Position numbers and translations under genes: made by a program
DNA from: Chryseobacterium rhizoplanae
Lineage (GTDB): Bacteria; Bacteroidota; Bacteroidia; Flavobacteriales; Weeksellaceae
Length of the DNA: 64,000 nucleotides
Reading direction: 5' to 3'
NCBI RefSeq assembly: GCF_900182655.1
Contig: NZ_FXTC01000005.1
Coordinates: 186,001 to 250,000, forward strand
Notes under the pieces: model-generated
Seen by the model: the letters and a program-made list of their open reading frames with translations, nothing else
Databases searched by the model: none
What the model was told of the DNA's origin: nothing
In this document: positions 8,549-18,503 of the stretch, piece by piece
How the letters are laid out: each line of letters begins with the position of its first letter
Position numbering within the stretch: the first letter of the stretch is position 1

Positions 8549-9961
8549 TTATTGCCACCCGCCTCCTACTGAGCGGTAAAGTGCTGTTATAGCATTCAGT
8601 CTCTGGGTTTTCAGAGAAGCCAGTTCCAGTTCTGCCTTAAGTTTATTCGATTGGGCAATGATCACCTCTACATAAGTTGCTGAATTATATTTAAATAACA
8701 TATCAGCTTTTTTCACTGCTTCACCGGATTTCACGGCCAGCCCTTCTGCAATTTTCTGCTGCTCTTCCAGTTTTTGAATTTGCACCAGTGCATCAGAAAC
8801 TTCGGCTACCGCTTTTAAAACAGACTGTTTAAAGTTGAGTTCTGCCTGATCAGCGACTACTTTAGACTGTTCATACTGCGTTTTCAACTGTTTCCCATTC
8901 AAGATAGGCTGTGCTACAGCTCCTGCCACCATTCCGAAAAGAGAGCCCGGAACACTGAACCATTTACTGATCTGGAAAGCATTTACACCACCCTGTGCTG
9001 TAATATTCAGTGACGGATACATACTCATTTTAGCAACATGAATCGCTGCAGCGCTCTTTCTTACTTCAAGCTCAGCCGTTTTAATATCTGGTCTGTAGCT
9101 TAATAATTCTGAAGGAACTCCCGCTGCAATATGATCCGGAGACTGTACATTGTTCAGGCTTGCACTTCTTTCAATTTTCCCGGGCATGGAACCCGTCAGC
9201 AGACTCAAAGCATTTTCCTGAGTTGTCACAGAGCTTTCAATCGCAGGAATTGATTTCAGAATCTGATCTTTTACAATTTCCTGCTGCTGCACTGCCAAAG
9301 CCGTTGTCAATCCCAGTTCCTGCTGTTTAATCAAAAACTTCAGGGTATTATCAGCATACGCCAGATTGGATTTTGTAATCTCCAGCTGGGTATCCAGCAT
9401 CAGCAGATTATAATATCCCTGCACTACAGTAGATACCACTTGTGTTTTTACCGCCTTTGCTGCTTCCTGTGTTTTAAGATATTCTGCCAAAGCCTGCTCT
9501 TTTCTGCCTTTGATCTTACCCCAGATATCAGCTTCCCATGAAAAACTAAGAGAAGTTGTATAATCTTCCATATATCTTTTTCCCATAAACTGTCCGGCCA
9601 TCATTCCATTCATACTGTTGTCTGAAGGACGGTTGATATTTGCATTAGCCGAAGCACTGATCGTCGGGATATTTCCCCATTTACTCTGAGTATACGCCAG
9701 GGATGCAAATTCTATCTGCTTTAAAGCCACCTGAAGATCATTATTCTGTACCATCGCTTTATCGATCAGTCCTACCAAAACCGGATCTTTAAAAAAGTCT
9801 TTGTAACCGATCTTAGCAATATTTCCCTCCTGTCCTGTAACAATACTGTCACTTCTGAAGGTTTCGGGCATTTTTACTTCAGGCTGTTCATATTTCTGAA
9901 CTTTACAGGAAATTGCCGTCCCTGAAATGAATGCGATATATGCTATATTTTTAATTTTCAT
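8549..9961 (-). CDS. RND efflux outer-membrane factor (OprM/NodT/TolC-like lipoprotein)
   Basis: Outer-membrane channel of a tripartite drug exporter. The chosen ATG at 9961 gives a lipoprotein signal (MKIKNIAYIAF ... GTAISC). An upstream in-frame start at 9991 would overlap the pump gene and add ten unlikely residues. The protein has the two internal repeats of the OEP family, for example SFSWEADIWGKIKGRKEQA and SYRPDIKTAELEVRKSAA. It is the third gene of the adaptor-pump-channel operon, 17 bases behind the pump. Confidence 0.92.
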   Translation of the reverse strand: MKIKNIAYIAFISGTAISCKVQKYEQPEVKMPETFRSDSIVTGQEGNIAKIGYKDFFKDPVLVGLIDKAMVQNNDLQVALKQIEFASLAYTQSKWGNIPTISASANANINRPSDNSMNGMMAGQFMGKRYMEDYTTSLSFSWEADIWGKIKGRKEQALAEYLKTQEAAKAVKTQVVSTVVQGYYNLLMLDTQLEITKSNLAYADNTLKFLIKQQELGLTTALAVQQQEIVKDQILKSIPAIESSVTTQENALSLLTGSMPGKIERSASLNNVQSPDHIAAGVPSELLSYRPDIKTAELEVRKSAAAIHVAKMSMYPSLNITAQGGVNAFQISKWFSVPGSLFGMVAGAVAQPILNGKQLKTQYEQSKVVADQAELNFKQSVLKAVAEVSDALVQIQKLEEQQKIAEGLAVKSGEAVKKADMLFKYNSATYVEVIIAQSNKLKAELELASLKTQRLNAITALYRSVGGGWQ

Positions 9962-9978
9962 TTTTAAAATCATTTGAA

Positions 9979-12900
9979 TTAATATTCCCAATCCGCATCC
10001 GTTACTACCTTTCCGTTGATTCTCTCATGCAAAGCCTGGAATACCACGAAAAGAACCGGAACCACAAAAATTCCTAAGATTGTTCCGAAAAGCATCCCTG
10101 AAATGGCCGCATATCCGATAGAATGGTTACCCATGGCTGAAGGTCCTACCACAAAGATCAAAGGCAGCAATCCGGTAATAAATGCCAGCGAGGTCATCAA
10201 AATAGGACGTAAACGTGCTTTTGCTGCTTCCACTGCAGAGGCAATAAGGCTTTTCCCTGCTCTGCGTCTCTGAATAGCAAATTCCACGATTAGAATACCA
10301 TTTTTCGCCAACAATCCGATCAACATTACCAAAGCAATCTGTACATAAATATTATTGGATAATTCCGCGAATGTAATTCCAACAAATACTCCTGAAAGTC
10401 CTACCGGAATAGCGATCAATACAGCTAACGGAAGGATATAACTTTCATACTGAGCAGATAAAAGGAAGAATACAAACACGATACATAATCCGAAAATCAT
10501 GACAGATTGCGAGCTTGAACCTGCTTCTTCACGGCTCATTCCTTTATAATCGTAAGTATATCCCGGAGGAAGTACCTGCTTGCTCACTTCTTCAATCGCG
10601 GCCATAGCCTGCCCTGTACTGTATCCCGGAGCGGCCATTACCGTTAAGTTGGATGAGTTAAATAAATTGAAACGGTCTACCACCTCAGCTCCTGTTACCT
10701 GTTTCAGGCTTACTAATGTATTGATTGGAACCATCTGGCCTAAATTATTTTTAACGAAAATTCCGTTCAGGGATTCTTTATCCTGCCTTGTTTCCGGAGT
10801 CGACTGTACCAAAACTCTGTAATACTTTCCAAATCTGTTGAAATCCGAAGCCTGAATACTTCCGTAATACCCCTGCATTACTCCAAGCACATCAGAAACA
10901 TTCACTCCCAGCTGGGCAGACTTCACTTCATCTACCAATACTTCAAACTGTGGATACGTAACATCGAAAGTGGTAAATGCTACCGCCACTTCCGGTCTCT
11001 GCATCAAAGCACCCATCATTCCATAGGAGATATTTCCCAAATTCTGAAGCTCTCCGTTGGTACGGTCCTGAAGCACAAGCTCCATACCACTCGTATTTCC
11101 AAAACCATCTACCGTTGGCGTATTGATCACAAGGAAATTGGCTCTTTTATCCTGGGAAAGCATGCCCTGCGTCTGCCCTATGATGTCATTGATATTATTT
11201 ACAGGCCCTCTCTCACCTCCTTTTTTTAATTTAACAAAAATAGAAGCTGCAGAAGATGACATGGAACCACTGAACAGGTTTAATCCGTCCACTGAAATCA
11301 CTTTTTCCACAGCAGGATTTTTCATCAATAAGTCTTCTGTATCGGAAACTACTTTTGAAGTTCTGTCCTTTGATGCTCCCGGAGCAAGGTTTGCTGTTAC
11401 AATAATAAAACTCTGGTCTTCATCCGGAATAAATCCTTTAGGGGTTGTCATAGACATCCATGCAAACAATCCTCCGAAGGCCACAATGATAACCAACGCG
11501 ATCCATTTTCTTTTTAAAAGGAAGAGTACAGCTTTTCCATATCGGAATGTCAGCTTATTGAAGCTCGCATTGAATCCTGCAAAGAAACGGTCTTTGAAAT
11601 TCATTTTTTCATGCGTTCCCGGATGGTGTTGTTTTAAGAATAAAGCACACAGCGCCGGGCTTAGTGTCAATGCATTGATTGCTGAAATCACAATTGCAAT
11701 CGCTAATGTCAAGGCAAACTGCTGGTAAAATAATCCTGTGGAACCACTCATAAAGGCCACCGGAACAAATACGGCAGACATGATCAGGGTAATAGAAACA
11801 ATCGCTCCTGTTATTTCACTCATGGCCGACATCGTGGCAGCTCTCGGATTCAGCTTTTTATGTTCCATCTTGGCATGAACCGCTTCCACCACTACAATAG
11901 CGTCGTCCACTACAATACCAATCGCCAATACCAGGGCAAACAACGTAAGAATATTAATGGAAAACCCGAAAACCTTCATAAAGAAGAACGTTCCTACAAT
12001 AGATACCGGAACTGCAATAGCCGGAATCAGGGTAGAACGGAAATCCTGAAGGAAGATATACACTACAATAAATACCAGGATAAATGCTTCTATCAATGTA
12101 TGAATTACCTGTTCTATGGATTGATCCAACGCTTCTTTTGTTGCGTATGGAATTTCATAATCCATTCCTTCCGGGAAAGATTTTTCCAGTTCTTTCATTC
12201 TCTCCTGAAGAGCGATCTGCACTTCATTCGCATTGGAACCTGCCATCTGGAAAATCGCCATCGTTACGGACGCTTTTTTATTATAATTGGAAGAAACCGT
12301 ATAACTGTACGCTCCGAATTCTACTTTGGCAATATCTTTTAGTTTTAAAACAGAACCATCGTTCAATGCTTTGATGGTGATATTTTCATATTGCTCAGGC
12401 TCCGTAAATTTGCCTTTGTACCGAAGAACATATTCCATTACTTCCTTACTTCTCTCTCCTAATCTTCCGGGTGCGGCTTCCAGGTTTTGAGTCTGAATGG
12501 CACGGGAAACATCGGATGGGGTAAGGTTGTATGAAGTCAGTTTATTCGGGTCAAGCCAGATACGCATAGAGTAATCTTTATTTCCATACACCATTGCATC
12601 TCCTACTCCTTTTACCCTTTTCAGTTCCGGAACAATGTTGATTTTTGCATAATTTTCAAGGAAAAGGTCATCCATTTTTCCATCCTTACTGGTCAGGGAA
12701 ACCATCGCAATCATACTGTTCTGTCTTTTCACCGTTGTGATTCCCGCCTGAATTACTTCTGCAGGAAGCTGGTTGGTCACCTGAGCTACCCTGTTCTGCA
12801 CATTAATCGCCGCCTGATCAGGATCTGTTCCCAGTTTAAAAATAACAGTAATGCTTAATGTTCCGTCATTACTCGCTGTAGAAGTAATATAGTCCATATT

Positions 12901-13119
12901 TTCCACTCCATTAATGGCATTTTCTAACGGTGGTGCTACCGACCTGGCGATTGTTTCAGCATTGGCTCCCGGATAAGCAGCCGTTACCATAACGGTAGGC
13001 GGTGCAATGTCCGGAAATTTAGTAATCGGAAGGCTTACCATCCCGACAATCCCCAGTATAACAAGCAATACGGAAATAACCGTTGCCAGTACGGGTCTTT
13101 TTATAATTTTCTTTAACAT
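9979..13119 (-). CDS. RND multidrug efflux pump, HAE1 family (AcrB-like)
   Basis: Inner-membrane proton/drug antiporter of 1046 aa, full length for AcrB relatives. It has TM1 (PVLATVISVLLVILGIVGM), a large periplasmic porter domain with KFPDIAPPTV and VAPPLENAINGVENMDY, and the proton-relay aspartates in TM4 (GIVVDDAIVVVEA). A second porter half and the TM10 lysine (LLAKNGILIVEFA) follow. It sits 9 bases behind the adaptor gene and 17 bases before the channel gene. Substrates cannot be predicted. No truncation or missing key residue was seen. Confidence 0.95.
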   Translation of the reverse strand: MLKKIIKRPVLATVISVLLVILGIVGMVSLPITKFPDIAPPTVMVTAAYPGANAETIARSVAPPLENAINGVENMDYITSTASNDGTLSITVIFKLGTDPDQAAINVQNRVAQVTNQLPAEVIQAGITTVKRQNSMIAMVSLTSKDGKMDDLFLENYAKINIVPELKRVKGVGDAMVYGNKDYSMRIWLDPNKLTSYNLTPSDVSRAIQTQNLEAAPGRLGERSKEVMEYVLRYKGKFTEPEQYENITIKALNDGSVLKLKDIAKVEFGAYSYTVSSNYNKKASVTMAIFQMAGSNANEVQIALQERMKELEKSFPEGMDYEIPYATKEALDQSIEQVIHTLIEAFILVFIVVYIFLQDFRSTLIPAIAVPVSIVGTFFFMKVFGFSINILTLFALVLAIGIVVDDAIVVVEAVHAKMEHKKLNPRAATMSAMSEITGAIVSITLIMSAVFVPVAFMSGSTGLFYQQFALTLAIAIVISAINALTLSPALCALFLKQHHPGTHEKMNFKDRFFAGFNASFNKLTFRYGKAVLFLLKRKWIALVIIVAFGGLFAWMSMTTPKGFIPDEDQSFIIVTANLAPGASKDRTSKVVSDTEDLLMKNPAVEKVISVDGLNLFSGSMSSSAASIFVKLKKGGERGPVNNINDIIGQTQGMLSQDKRANFLVINTPTVDGFGNTSGMELVLQDRTNGELQNLGNISYGMMGALMQRPEVAVAFTTFDVTYPQFEVLVDEVKSAQLGVNVSDVLGVMQGYYGSIQASDFNRFGKYYRVLVQSTPETRQDKESLNGIFVKNNLGQMVPINTLVSLKQVTGAEVVDRFNLFNSSNLTVMAAPGYSTGQAMAAIEEVSKQVLPPGYTYDYKGMSREEAGSSSQSVMIFGLCIVFVFFLLSAQYESYILPLAVLIAIPVGLSGVFVGITFAELSNNIYVQIALVMLIGLLAKNGILIVEFAIQRRRAGKSLIASAVEAAKARLRPILMTSLAFITGLLPLIFVVGPSAMGNHSIGYAAISGMLFGTILGIFVVPVLFVVFQALHERINGKVVTDADWEY

Positions 13120-13128
13120 GATTTCTTC

Positions 13129-14274
13129 TTACGATTTTTTCTGTTGAGCATTTTTCTTTTGTGCCACGACAGGGGTTCCAGGCTGTAATCGGTCGAAACC
13201 GCTGGTGATATATTCATCTCCCGCCTTAAGTCCTTTGGCAACAATGAAGTTATCGCCGGCCTTTCCATTCACTTCAATAGGAAGCATTGCTGCTTTCCCG
13301 CCCTGAATGGTGAACACAAACACTTTATCCTGAATAGTTCTGGTAGAAGCAATAGGAAGTAAAACAACATTGCTGTAGAACTGATCCAATACAATTTTGC
13401 CGGTATTTCCGCTTCTTAAAAGATTATTGGGATTATTGAATTTTGCTCTTAATGTAATAGATCCGGTTGTTTTATTAAACTGTCCTTCTACAGCATCAAT
13501 CTTTCCTTTTTCAGCATATTGCCCACCACCGGAAAGAAGTAATGATACAGCCGGAGTATTTTTGATCACTTCATCTATACTGTTTCCTACATACTGCTTT
13601 TGGAAATTATTAAAATCATTTTCACTCAAACTGAAATAGGTGTATACCTGATGAATGTCTGACAATAAAGTAATCGGTTCCTGATTCCCTGGTGTCATCA
13701 AACTTCCCAAACGATAATTGAATCTCCCGATAAATCCGCTTACCGGAGCTTTGATGGTAGAGAAATTCATATTGATTTTAGCTGATTCAATAGTGGATGC
13801 AGATTGGCTTACGGCTCCTCTTGCTCCATTGTAAGCCGCTTCAGCTTCTTTCACCTGAATTTCTGAAACCATTTTGTTTCTGAACAGTTCTTTTTTTCTG
13901 TCTAAATCAATTTTAGAAGTTGAAAGGTTGGCCTGAGCAGTGATCAAAGCTGCCTGAGCACTTTTCAGCTGCTCGCGGAAAACCTGATCTTCAATTTTGA
14001 ATAATGGCTGCCCTGCTCTTACAAAGTCTCCTTCATCTACATAAATTTTGCTTAAATATCCTGTTACCTGAGGTCTGATTTCCACATTGGAAACACCCTC
14101 TACAGATGCTGCATATTCTCTGGAAACAGAGGCGTCTCCCTGGGTCACTTTTGCCACAGGTAATTCCGGTGCCTGCTGCTGATAGCCTTGGTTTTGATTA
14201 TCTTTCCTACACCCTGCCAAAATGATCAGTGCGAGGAAAAGTAGAGTTGATTTTTGAATAAAAAATCTTTGCAT
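13129..14274 (-). CDS. RND efflux periplasmic adaptor (membrane fusion protein)
   Basis: HlyD/AcrA-like adaptor. The start at 14274 gives a clean lipoprotein signal (lipobox ILAGC); the longer frame from 14304 adds ten basic residues. Order: lipoyl-like segment (VEIRPQVTGYLSKIYVDEGDFVRAGQPLFKI), coiled-coil hairpin (residues about 90-170), second lipoyl half (STIKAPVSGFIGRFNYRLG), beta-barrel and membrane-proximal domains, and a C-terminal Lys-rich tail. It links the pump to the outer-membrane channel and is first in the operon. Confidence 0.93.
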   Translation of the reverse strand: MQRFFIQKSTLLFLALIILAGCRKDNQNQGYQQQAPELPVAKVTQGDASVSREYAASVEGVSNVEIRPQVTGYLSKIYVDEGDFVRAGQPLFKIEDQVFREQLKSAQAALITAQANLSTSKIDLDRKKELFRNKMVSEIQVKEAEAAYNGARGAVSQSASTIESAKINMNFSTIKAPVSGFIGRFNYRLGSLMTPGNQEPITLLSDIHQVYTYFSLSENDFNNFQKQYVGNSIDEVIKNTPAVSLLLSGGGQYAEKGKIDAVEGQFNKTTGSITLRAKFNNPNNLLRSGNTGKIVLDQFYSNVVLLPIASTRTIQDKVFVFTIQGGKAAMLPIEVNGKAGDNFIVAKGLKAGDEYITSGFDRLQPGTPVVAQKKNAQQKKS

Positions 14275-14492
14275 AACAATAGTCCTTTTAAATTTTCCGG
14301 ACAAAAATCGAACGAAAAAAATTCAATAGGATTATTCAAAAAACCTCTTGTTTTGTCAAAAAGACTCCTTATTTTAAAAAACATGAGAAATATCATTCAT
14401 AGACAACATAAATGATACTATTTATTATTTTTAATCGAAATTATAGTTTAAATTTGGTAAAAAGACGTCTTAAAATCATAAACCACTCATTA

Positions 14493-15407
14493 TCAATACA
14501 AATCATCTTTCCTGTATTCCAAAGGAGACCTGCCCACATGTTTTTTGAAAAACTTACTGAAAGACGCCTGATCTGAAAATTTTAATTGAGAGGCAACTTC
14601 CGCGATATTCAGGTTAGGATTTCTCAGCAGCAATCTGGCTTCTACCGCTAAAACCTGATGAATAATATCTCTTGGGGATTTGAAAACCGTTTTATTAATG
14701 ACTTTTGTAAGGTATTTACGACTGATAAAAAGCTTATCGGCATAGAACTGCACGTTATGCTCTTCTTTGAAATGATGCTGAACCAGCGTAAAAAAACTGG
14801 TCGTTAACTCATCTTCCCTATTGGTTACCTGATGAGGTTTTTCCGTTTTCTTGAAGTAATTATCAATTTCATAGATGACCAGCGAAAAATGATGCCAGAT
14901 CATTTCATTAAAATAATAATTATCTTTTTCCTTATCATTCAACACCTTAAGCTCATCGAGATGGAAATTCAGTTTTCTGTATACCTCCGATTCATTCCTG
15001 ATGATATGAGTAGGATCTGATGAAAGGCTCTTCAGAACATTATTAGACTTATAATTAAAACCTGCATCAGAAATAAAATTCAATGAAAAGAAAATATATT
15101 TAGCGTCATAGTCTTCAGTGATTTCATCCAGCCAAAAGGTTTCTAACATCGGGCAAAAGACAATATCCCCTTTTGAGACTTCGTAGCTCTTGTCATCCAG
15201 CCTGAATGTAACCCCGCCTTTCTGTATCATAAAAATGCAGAAGTAATCTGAACGGTAAGGGATATTTGGTTTTATGATATAATTCGCCTTATCAATTTCC
15301 ATCACCACAAATTCCTTGATTCTAAGATCAAATTCTACCTGTTGCAACACCTCATCAAAAGCTAGCTGCGAAACAAAATCAGATTTTGGCTGGGATTTTT
15401 TAGACAT
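14493..15407 (-). CDS. AraC family transcriptional regulator
   Basis: About 304 aa from the ATG at 15407. The longer frame from 15503 adds a hydrophobic leader that does not fit a cytoplasmic regulator. The N-terminal half is cupin-like (FRLDDKSYEVSKGDIVFCP) and would bind the inducer. The C-terminal half carries the double helix-turn-helix (FISRKYLTKVI; NIAEVASQLKFSDQASFSKFFKKHVG). It lies 218 bases upstream of the efflux operon on the same strand and is the obvious candidate regulator, although no operator was identified. Confidence 0.88.
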   Translation of the reverse strand: MSKKSQPKSDFVSQLAFDEVLQQVEFDLRIKEFVVMEIDKANYIIKPNIPYRSDYFCIFMIQKGGVTFRLDDKSYEVSKGDIVFCPMLETFWLDEITEDYDAKYIFFSLNFISDAGFNYKSNNVLKSLSSDPTHIIRNESEVYRKLNFHLDELKVLNDKEKDNYYFNEMIWHHFSLVIYEIDNYFKKTEKPHQVTNREDELTTSFFTLVQHHFKEEHNVQFYADKLFISRKYLTKVINKTVFKSPRDIIHQVLAVEARLLLRNPNLNIAEVASQLKFSDQASFSKFFKKHVGRSPLEYRKDDLY

Positions 15408-15492
15408 TGGAAAGAAAATTAAGCACGAAGATAATTGAAAAAGGAAAAAGAGCCAAGAAGGCAAATAATCTAATTTTACTTCTGATTGTTTT

Positions 15493-16239
15493 CTAAACAA
15501 CAATCAGTAATTCCTTATCGTATCCGTTGTATTTTTCATCAATATAGCCATGAGGATTACAGATGATCTCTGTTTCTCCGATTTTATATCTGCACGGAGT
15601 ATGAATATGCCCGTGAATCCAATACAATGGCTGATGTTCCGTAATTAAATCTTCCAGGTCAGAAGCATAGGCTGCTGTTAACGGATCTTCTTTATAATGC
15701 TCCGGAACAGATTGGAGACTGGGCGCATGATGGGTAATGACAATATTTTTAAGCCCTTTTGAATCCTCAAGACTTTCCTTCAGCCATTGTTTTGAAAACT
15801 GATGGATTTTGAAGGTGTCCAATGTTCTCATTCTGGAATAGGTAGGATCTCTCCTGATCATTTTATAGTCATTCATTTTAGACTGACAAAGCATTCCGTA
15901 CTGAACCGGATTCCCAAAGATGGAAAAGTCCGTCCATAAAGTGGCACCATGAAAACGAATACCGTCAATATCTGCAAATGAATTTTCAAGTACAAATACA
16001 TTGGAATCCAGTGCTGCTTCTTTAATCTTGTTAAGGGTCTTTGGATAGGAACCTTTATAGTATTCATGATTACCCAGAACATAAATTACAGGTTTATCAG
16101 GAATTGCATTTTTAATCCATTCAATTCCTTTGGTTCCCAAATTGACGTCACCTGCCAAAACAACAATATCAGAATGATCAAAACATAATTCCGTACTCCC
16201 AAATTCCCGGTGAAGATCGCTGATGACCTGTATTTTCAT
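15493..16239 (-). CDS. Metallophosphoesterase
   Basis: Calcineurin-like phosphoesterase of about 248 aa from the ATG at 16239, where the metal-binding motif begins almost at once. Motifs in order: ISDLHREF (D-x-H), VVLAGDVNLG (GD), YVLGNHEYY (GNHE), IVITHHAP and WIHGHIHTP (GHxH). All five metal-ligand blocks are intact, so it is probably an active phosphatase, nuclease or phosphodiesterase with unknown substrate. The in-frame extension to 16323 lacks family similarity. Confidence 0.88.
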   Translation of the reverse strand: MKIQVISDLHREFGSTELCFDHSDIVVLAGDVNLGTKGIEWIKNAIPDKPVIYVLGNHEYYKGSYPKTLNKIKEAALDSNVFVLENSFADIDGIRFHGATLWTDFSIFGNPVQYGMLCQSKMNDYKMIRRDPTYSRMRTLDTFKIHQFSKQWLKESLEDSKGLKNIVITHHAPSLQSVPEHYKEDPLTAAYASDLEDLITEHQPLYWIHGHIHTPCRYKIGETEIICNPHGYIDEKYNGYDKELLIVV

Positions 16240-16350
16240 GATGTATCGTAAAAGAACAAAGGTAATGAAGTGAGCCGGAAAGACAAAAAAAGAACCGACA
16301 CCTAAGTACCGATTCTTCCTCATATAGTTTGTGTATTTTTAGGCTGCCTG

Positions 16351-17739
16351 CTATGAAACGGCTACTTTTGCCTGCTTCACTTTTAAGCTTTTCAATATAA
16401 AATAAAACAACATTCCGAGCGCCAAAAGAGCATAACCAATCAGGATAATCAGATTCAGACTTCCTACTGAAAAATCTGAAGGAAAAATCCGGCTCATTAA
16501 AGTCATGAACGACAATCCAATCCCGGCCCCCAAAAAGTAACTTGTAGAGCTCAAACTTGATGCCAATCCGTAATTGGAAGGTTCAACATCCTGGATTCCC
16601 ATTACTGAAAGTGCGGTAAAACAGAATGTCATTCCTACTCCTGAAATACATGCCGCTCCTAATAAAACTACAGCTAGCGGATGTCCGGTAAAAACGGAAA
16701 TCAACAGTGACAATCCACCCATCAGCATAAACAACCATCCTAAGATTCCCATTTGAGATGAACTCAGACGTTTTGATACATGCGGCAGAATAAATTTAGC
16801 CGTTAAAGCAGAGATAATACTGAACGGAACAAGCATTAATCCTGCAGAAGCTGCACTATACCCCATATCTTTCTGAAGCATCAATGAAATCAGGAATAAA
16901 AATCCTATAAAAAATGCACCCAATGTAAAAAATACTGCATTGGAAATCACTAAAGATTGGTGTTTGAATAACTGCAGGTCAACCAAAGGTTCAGCTACAG
17001 ATTTCAATCGTTTATACACCATCACCAGCAGCAATACTGCCAGAATCAAAGAGCCGATGACCATGAACGGCTGTTCTTTAATATAAACTAATTCATGGGT
17101 ACCATAAGTAAGACTTAAAAGCCCAAGTACCATTAATATTCCGGAAATTACATCTGTTTTCTGTGCAGCTTCATTTTTCTCATCTGCAGGCAGATAGTAA
17201 TAAGAGAGCACAAGTGTTATCAGAAGAATAGGTACATTAATCAGGAAAACCCAGTGCCAGCTCAGGTAAGTACTGATAATTCCTCCAACGGAAAGGCCAC
17301 TTCCTGAACCGATAGCAGCGAATGAACTGAAAATTCCGATCGCATGGTTTCTCTCCTGCTCTTCTCTGAATGTATTGGTCACAATGGATAATGCAGAAGG
17401 CATCACCAATGCAGCTCCCAATCCCTGTAAAGCACGGAAAATGGCCAGCACTTCAAAGTTTTGAGACAATCCCGCCCCTAATGATGTGAGCATAAAAATC
17501 AGTGCTCCGAGTAAGAACATTTTTTTTCTTCCGATCTGATCTGAAAGTTTTCCGCCAATGATCAGAAATCCTCCAAAGAACAATACATATAGGGTCTGCA
17601 GCCACTGAACAGTCTCTGCTCCGATCTGAAACTGCTGCTGAATAGAAGGAATTGTTAAATTAATAATGGCAATATCCAAAGCCTCCACAAATGTTCCCAC
17701 CGATGCTAAAATTAATATTACATTCTTCCTTGTATCCAT
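16351..17739 (-). CDS. MFS transporter, DHA2-like drug exporter
   Basis: 462 aa with about 12-14 hydrophobic helices. Motif A-type loop between TM2 and TM3 (GGKLSDQIGRKKMFLLG), motif C-like GSGSGLSVGGII in TM5, and the N-terminal FVEALDIAIINLTIPSIQ resemble the EmrB/QacA group of proton-driven drug exporters. It is divergent from a Lrp/AsnC-type regulator with a 142-base shared promoter region, so that regulator may control it. The substrate is unknown. Confidence 0.85.
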   Translation of the reverse strand: MDTRKNVILILASVGTFVEALDIAIINLTIPSIQQQFQIGAETVQWLQTLYVLFFGGFLIIGGKLSDQIGRKKMFLLGALIFMLTSLGAGLSQNFEVLAIFRALQGLGAALVMPSALSIVTNTFREEQERNHAIGIFSSFAAIGSGSGLSVGGIISTYLSWHWVFLINVPILLITLVLSYYYLPADEKNEAAQKTDVISGILMVLGLLSLTYGTHELVYIKEQPFMVIGSLILAVLLLVMVYKRLKSVAEPLVDLQLFKHQSLVISNAVFFTLGAFFIGFLFLISLMLQKDMGYSAASAGLMLVPFSIISALTAKFILPHVSKRLSSSQMGILGWLFMLMGGLSLLISVFTGHPLAVVLLGAACISGVGMTFCFTALSVMGIQDVEPSNYGLASSLSSTSYFLGAGIGLSFMTLMSRIFPSDFSVGSLNLIILIGYALLALGMLFYFILKSLKVKQAKVAVS

Positions 17740-17881
17740 ATTTCAAATTTCCTGCAAAATTAAAATTAACAGAACGTATTTGAAAATTTTATCATAAATT
17801 TGGAACAATGTTGAGTTTTTTAAACATTAAAAAGAACAAAATACCTGATACATCAGAAAAACCCTGTTAAAACAGAACAAA

Positions 17882-18352
17882 ATGGCAACTGAAAATTATA
17901 CTCCCGATGAAAAAGACTTATCCATCCTGCGCCTTCTTCAGAAAGATGCCAAGATGAGTGTCCGTGATATTTCAGCAAGAATCAATTTAAGTCCCACCCC
18001 TACGCATGAACGCATCAAGCGTATGGAAAAACAGGGAATTATTAGAGAATACACCGCTGTTGTAGACCGTAAAAAGGTCAATAAGGGAATGATGGTGATC
18101 TGTATGATTGCATTGAGCGTTCACAATAAAAAGACTGCAGGAAAATTTATTGAGGAAGTTAGTAAACTGAAGGAAGTTGTGGAATTTTACAACATCAGTG
18201 GAGATTTTGATTTCATGCTGAAGATCCTTGCTCCCAATATGGATGAATTCCATGAGTTTTTTGTGAATAAATTATCAGAGATTGAAGGAATTGGACAGAC
18301 CAAGAGTATTTTTGTGATGAACAGCATCAAGGAAAGCGCTCAGATTGTTTAA
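17882..18352 (+). CDS. Lrp/AsnC family transcriptional regulator
   Basis: 156 aa. N-terminal winged HTH (DLSILRLLQKDAKMSVRDIS, then SPTPTHERIKRMEKQGIIREYTAV) is followed by a C-terminal RAM/AsnC ligand-binding domain (VEFYNISGDFDFMLKIL, GIGQTKSIFVM). It is divergent from the MFS exporter. The effector is likely an amino acid, as is usual for the family. Confidence 0.93.
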   Translation: MATENYTPDEKDLSILRLLQKDAKMSVRDISARINLSPTPTHERIKRMEKQGIIREYTAVVDRKKVNKGMMVICMIALSVHNKKTAGKFIEEVSKLKEVVEFYNISGDFDFMLKILAPNMDEFHEFFVNKLSEIEGIGQTKSIFVMNSIKESAQIV

Positions 18353-18362
18353 GACAAAATAA

Positions 18363-18493
18363 AAAAAGAGGTTGTCCCAAAACTGTCACCCTGAATACAG
18401 ACTCAATGCCTGCAAACGCAGTTCAGAAATAAGATTCTTCCTACGTCAGAATGGCAAAAGCCAATAATTTAGCTTTTGAGACAACCTCTTTTT
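18363..18493. repeat. Long hairpin element, REP-like, possible bidirectional terminator
   Basis: 20-base arms (18363-18382 and 18474-18493) are complementary apart from one wobble: AAAAAGAGGTTGTCCCAAAA and TTTTGAGACAACCTCTTTTT. The roughly 90-base interior contains a second, weaker inverted pair (GTCACCCTGAA / TCAGAATGGCA). It lies between convergent genes. The element at 24457-24560 has the same architecture and related arms. Confidence 0.75.
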
Positions 18494-18503
18494 ATTATTT
18501 TAA

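Noticed and set aside
11860..12342. Long open frame antisense to the RND pump gene.
   Set aside because: It is a shadow of the well-supported pump gene; its composition (many His, Tyr, Arg) is typical of a complementary frame.
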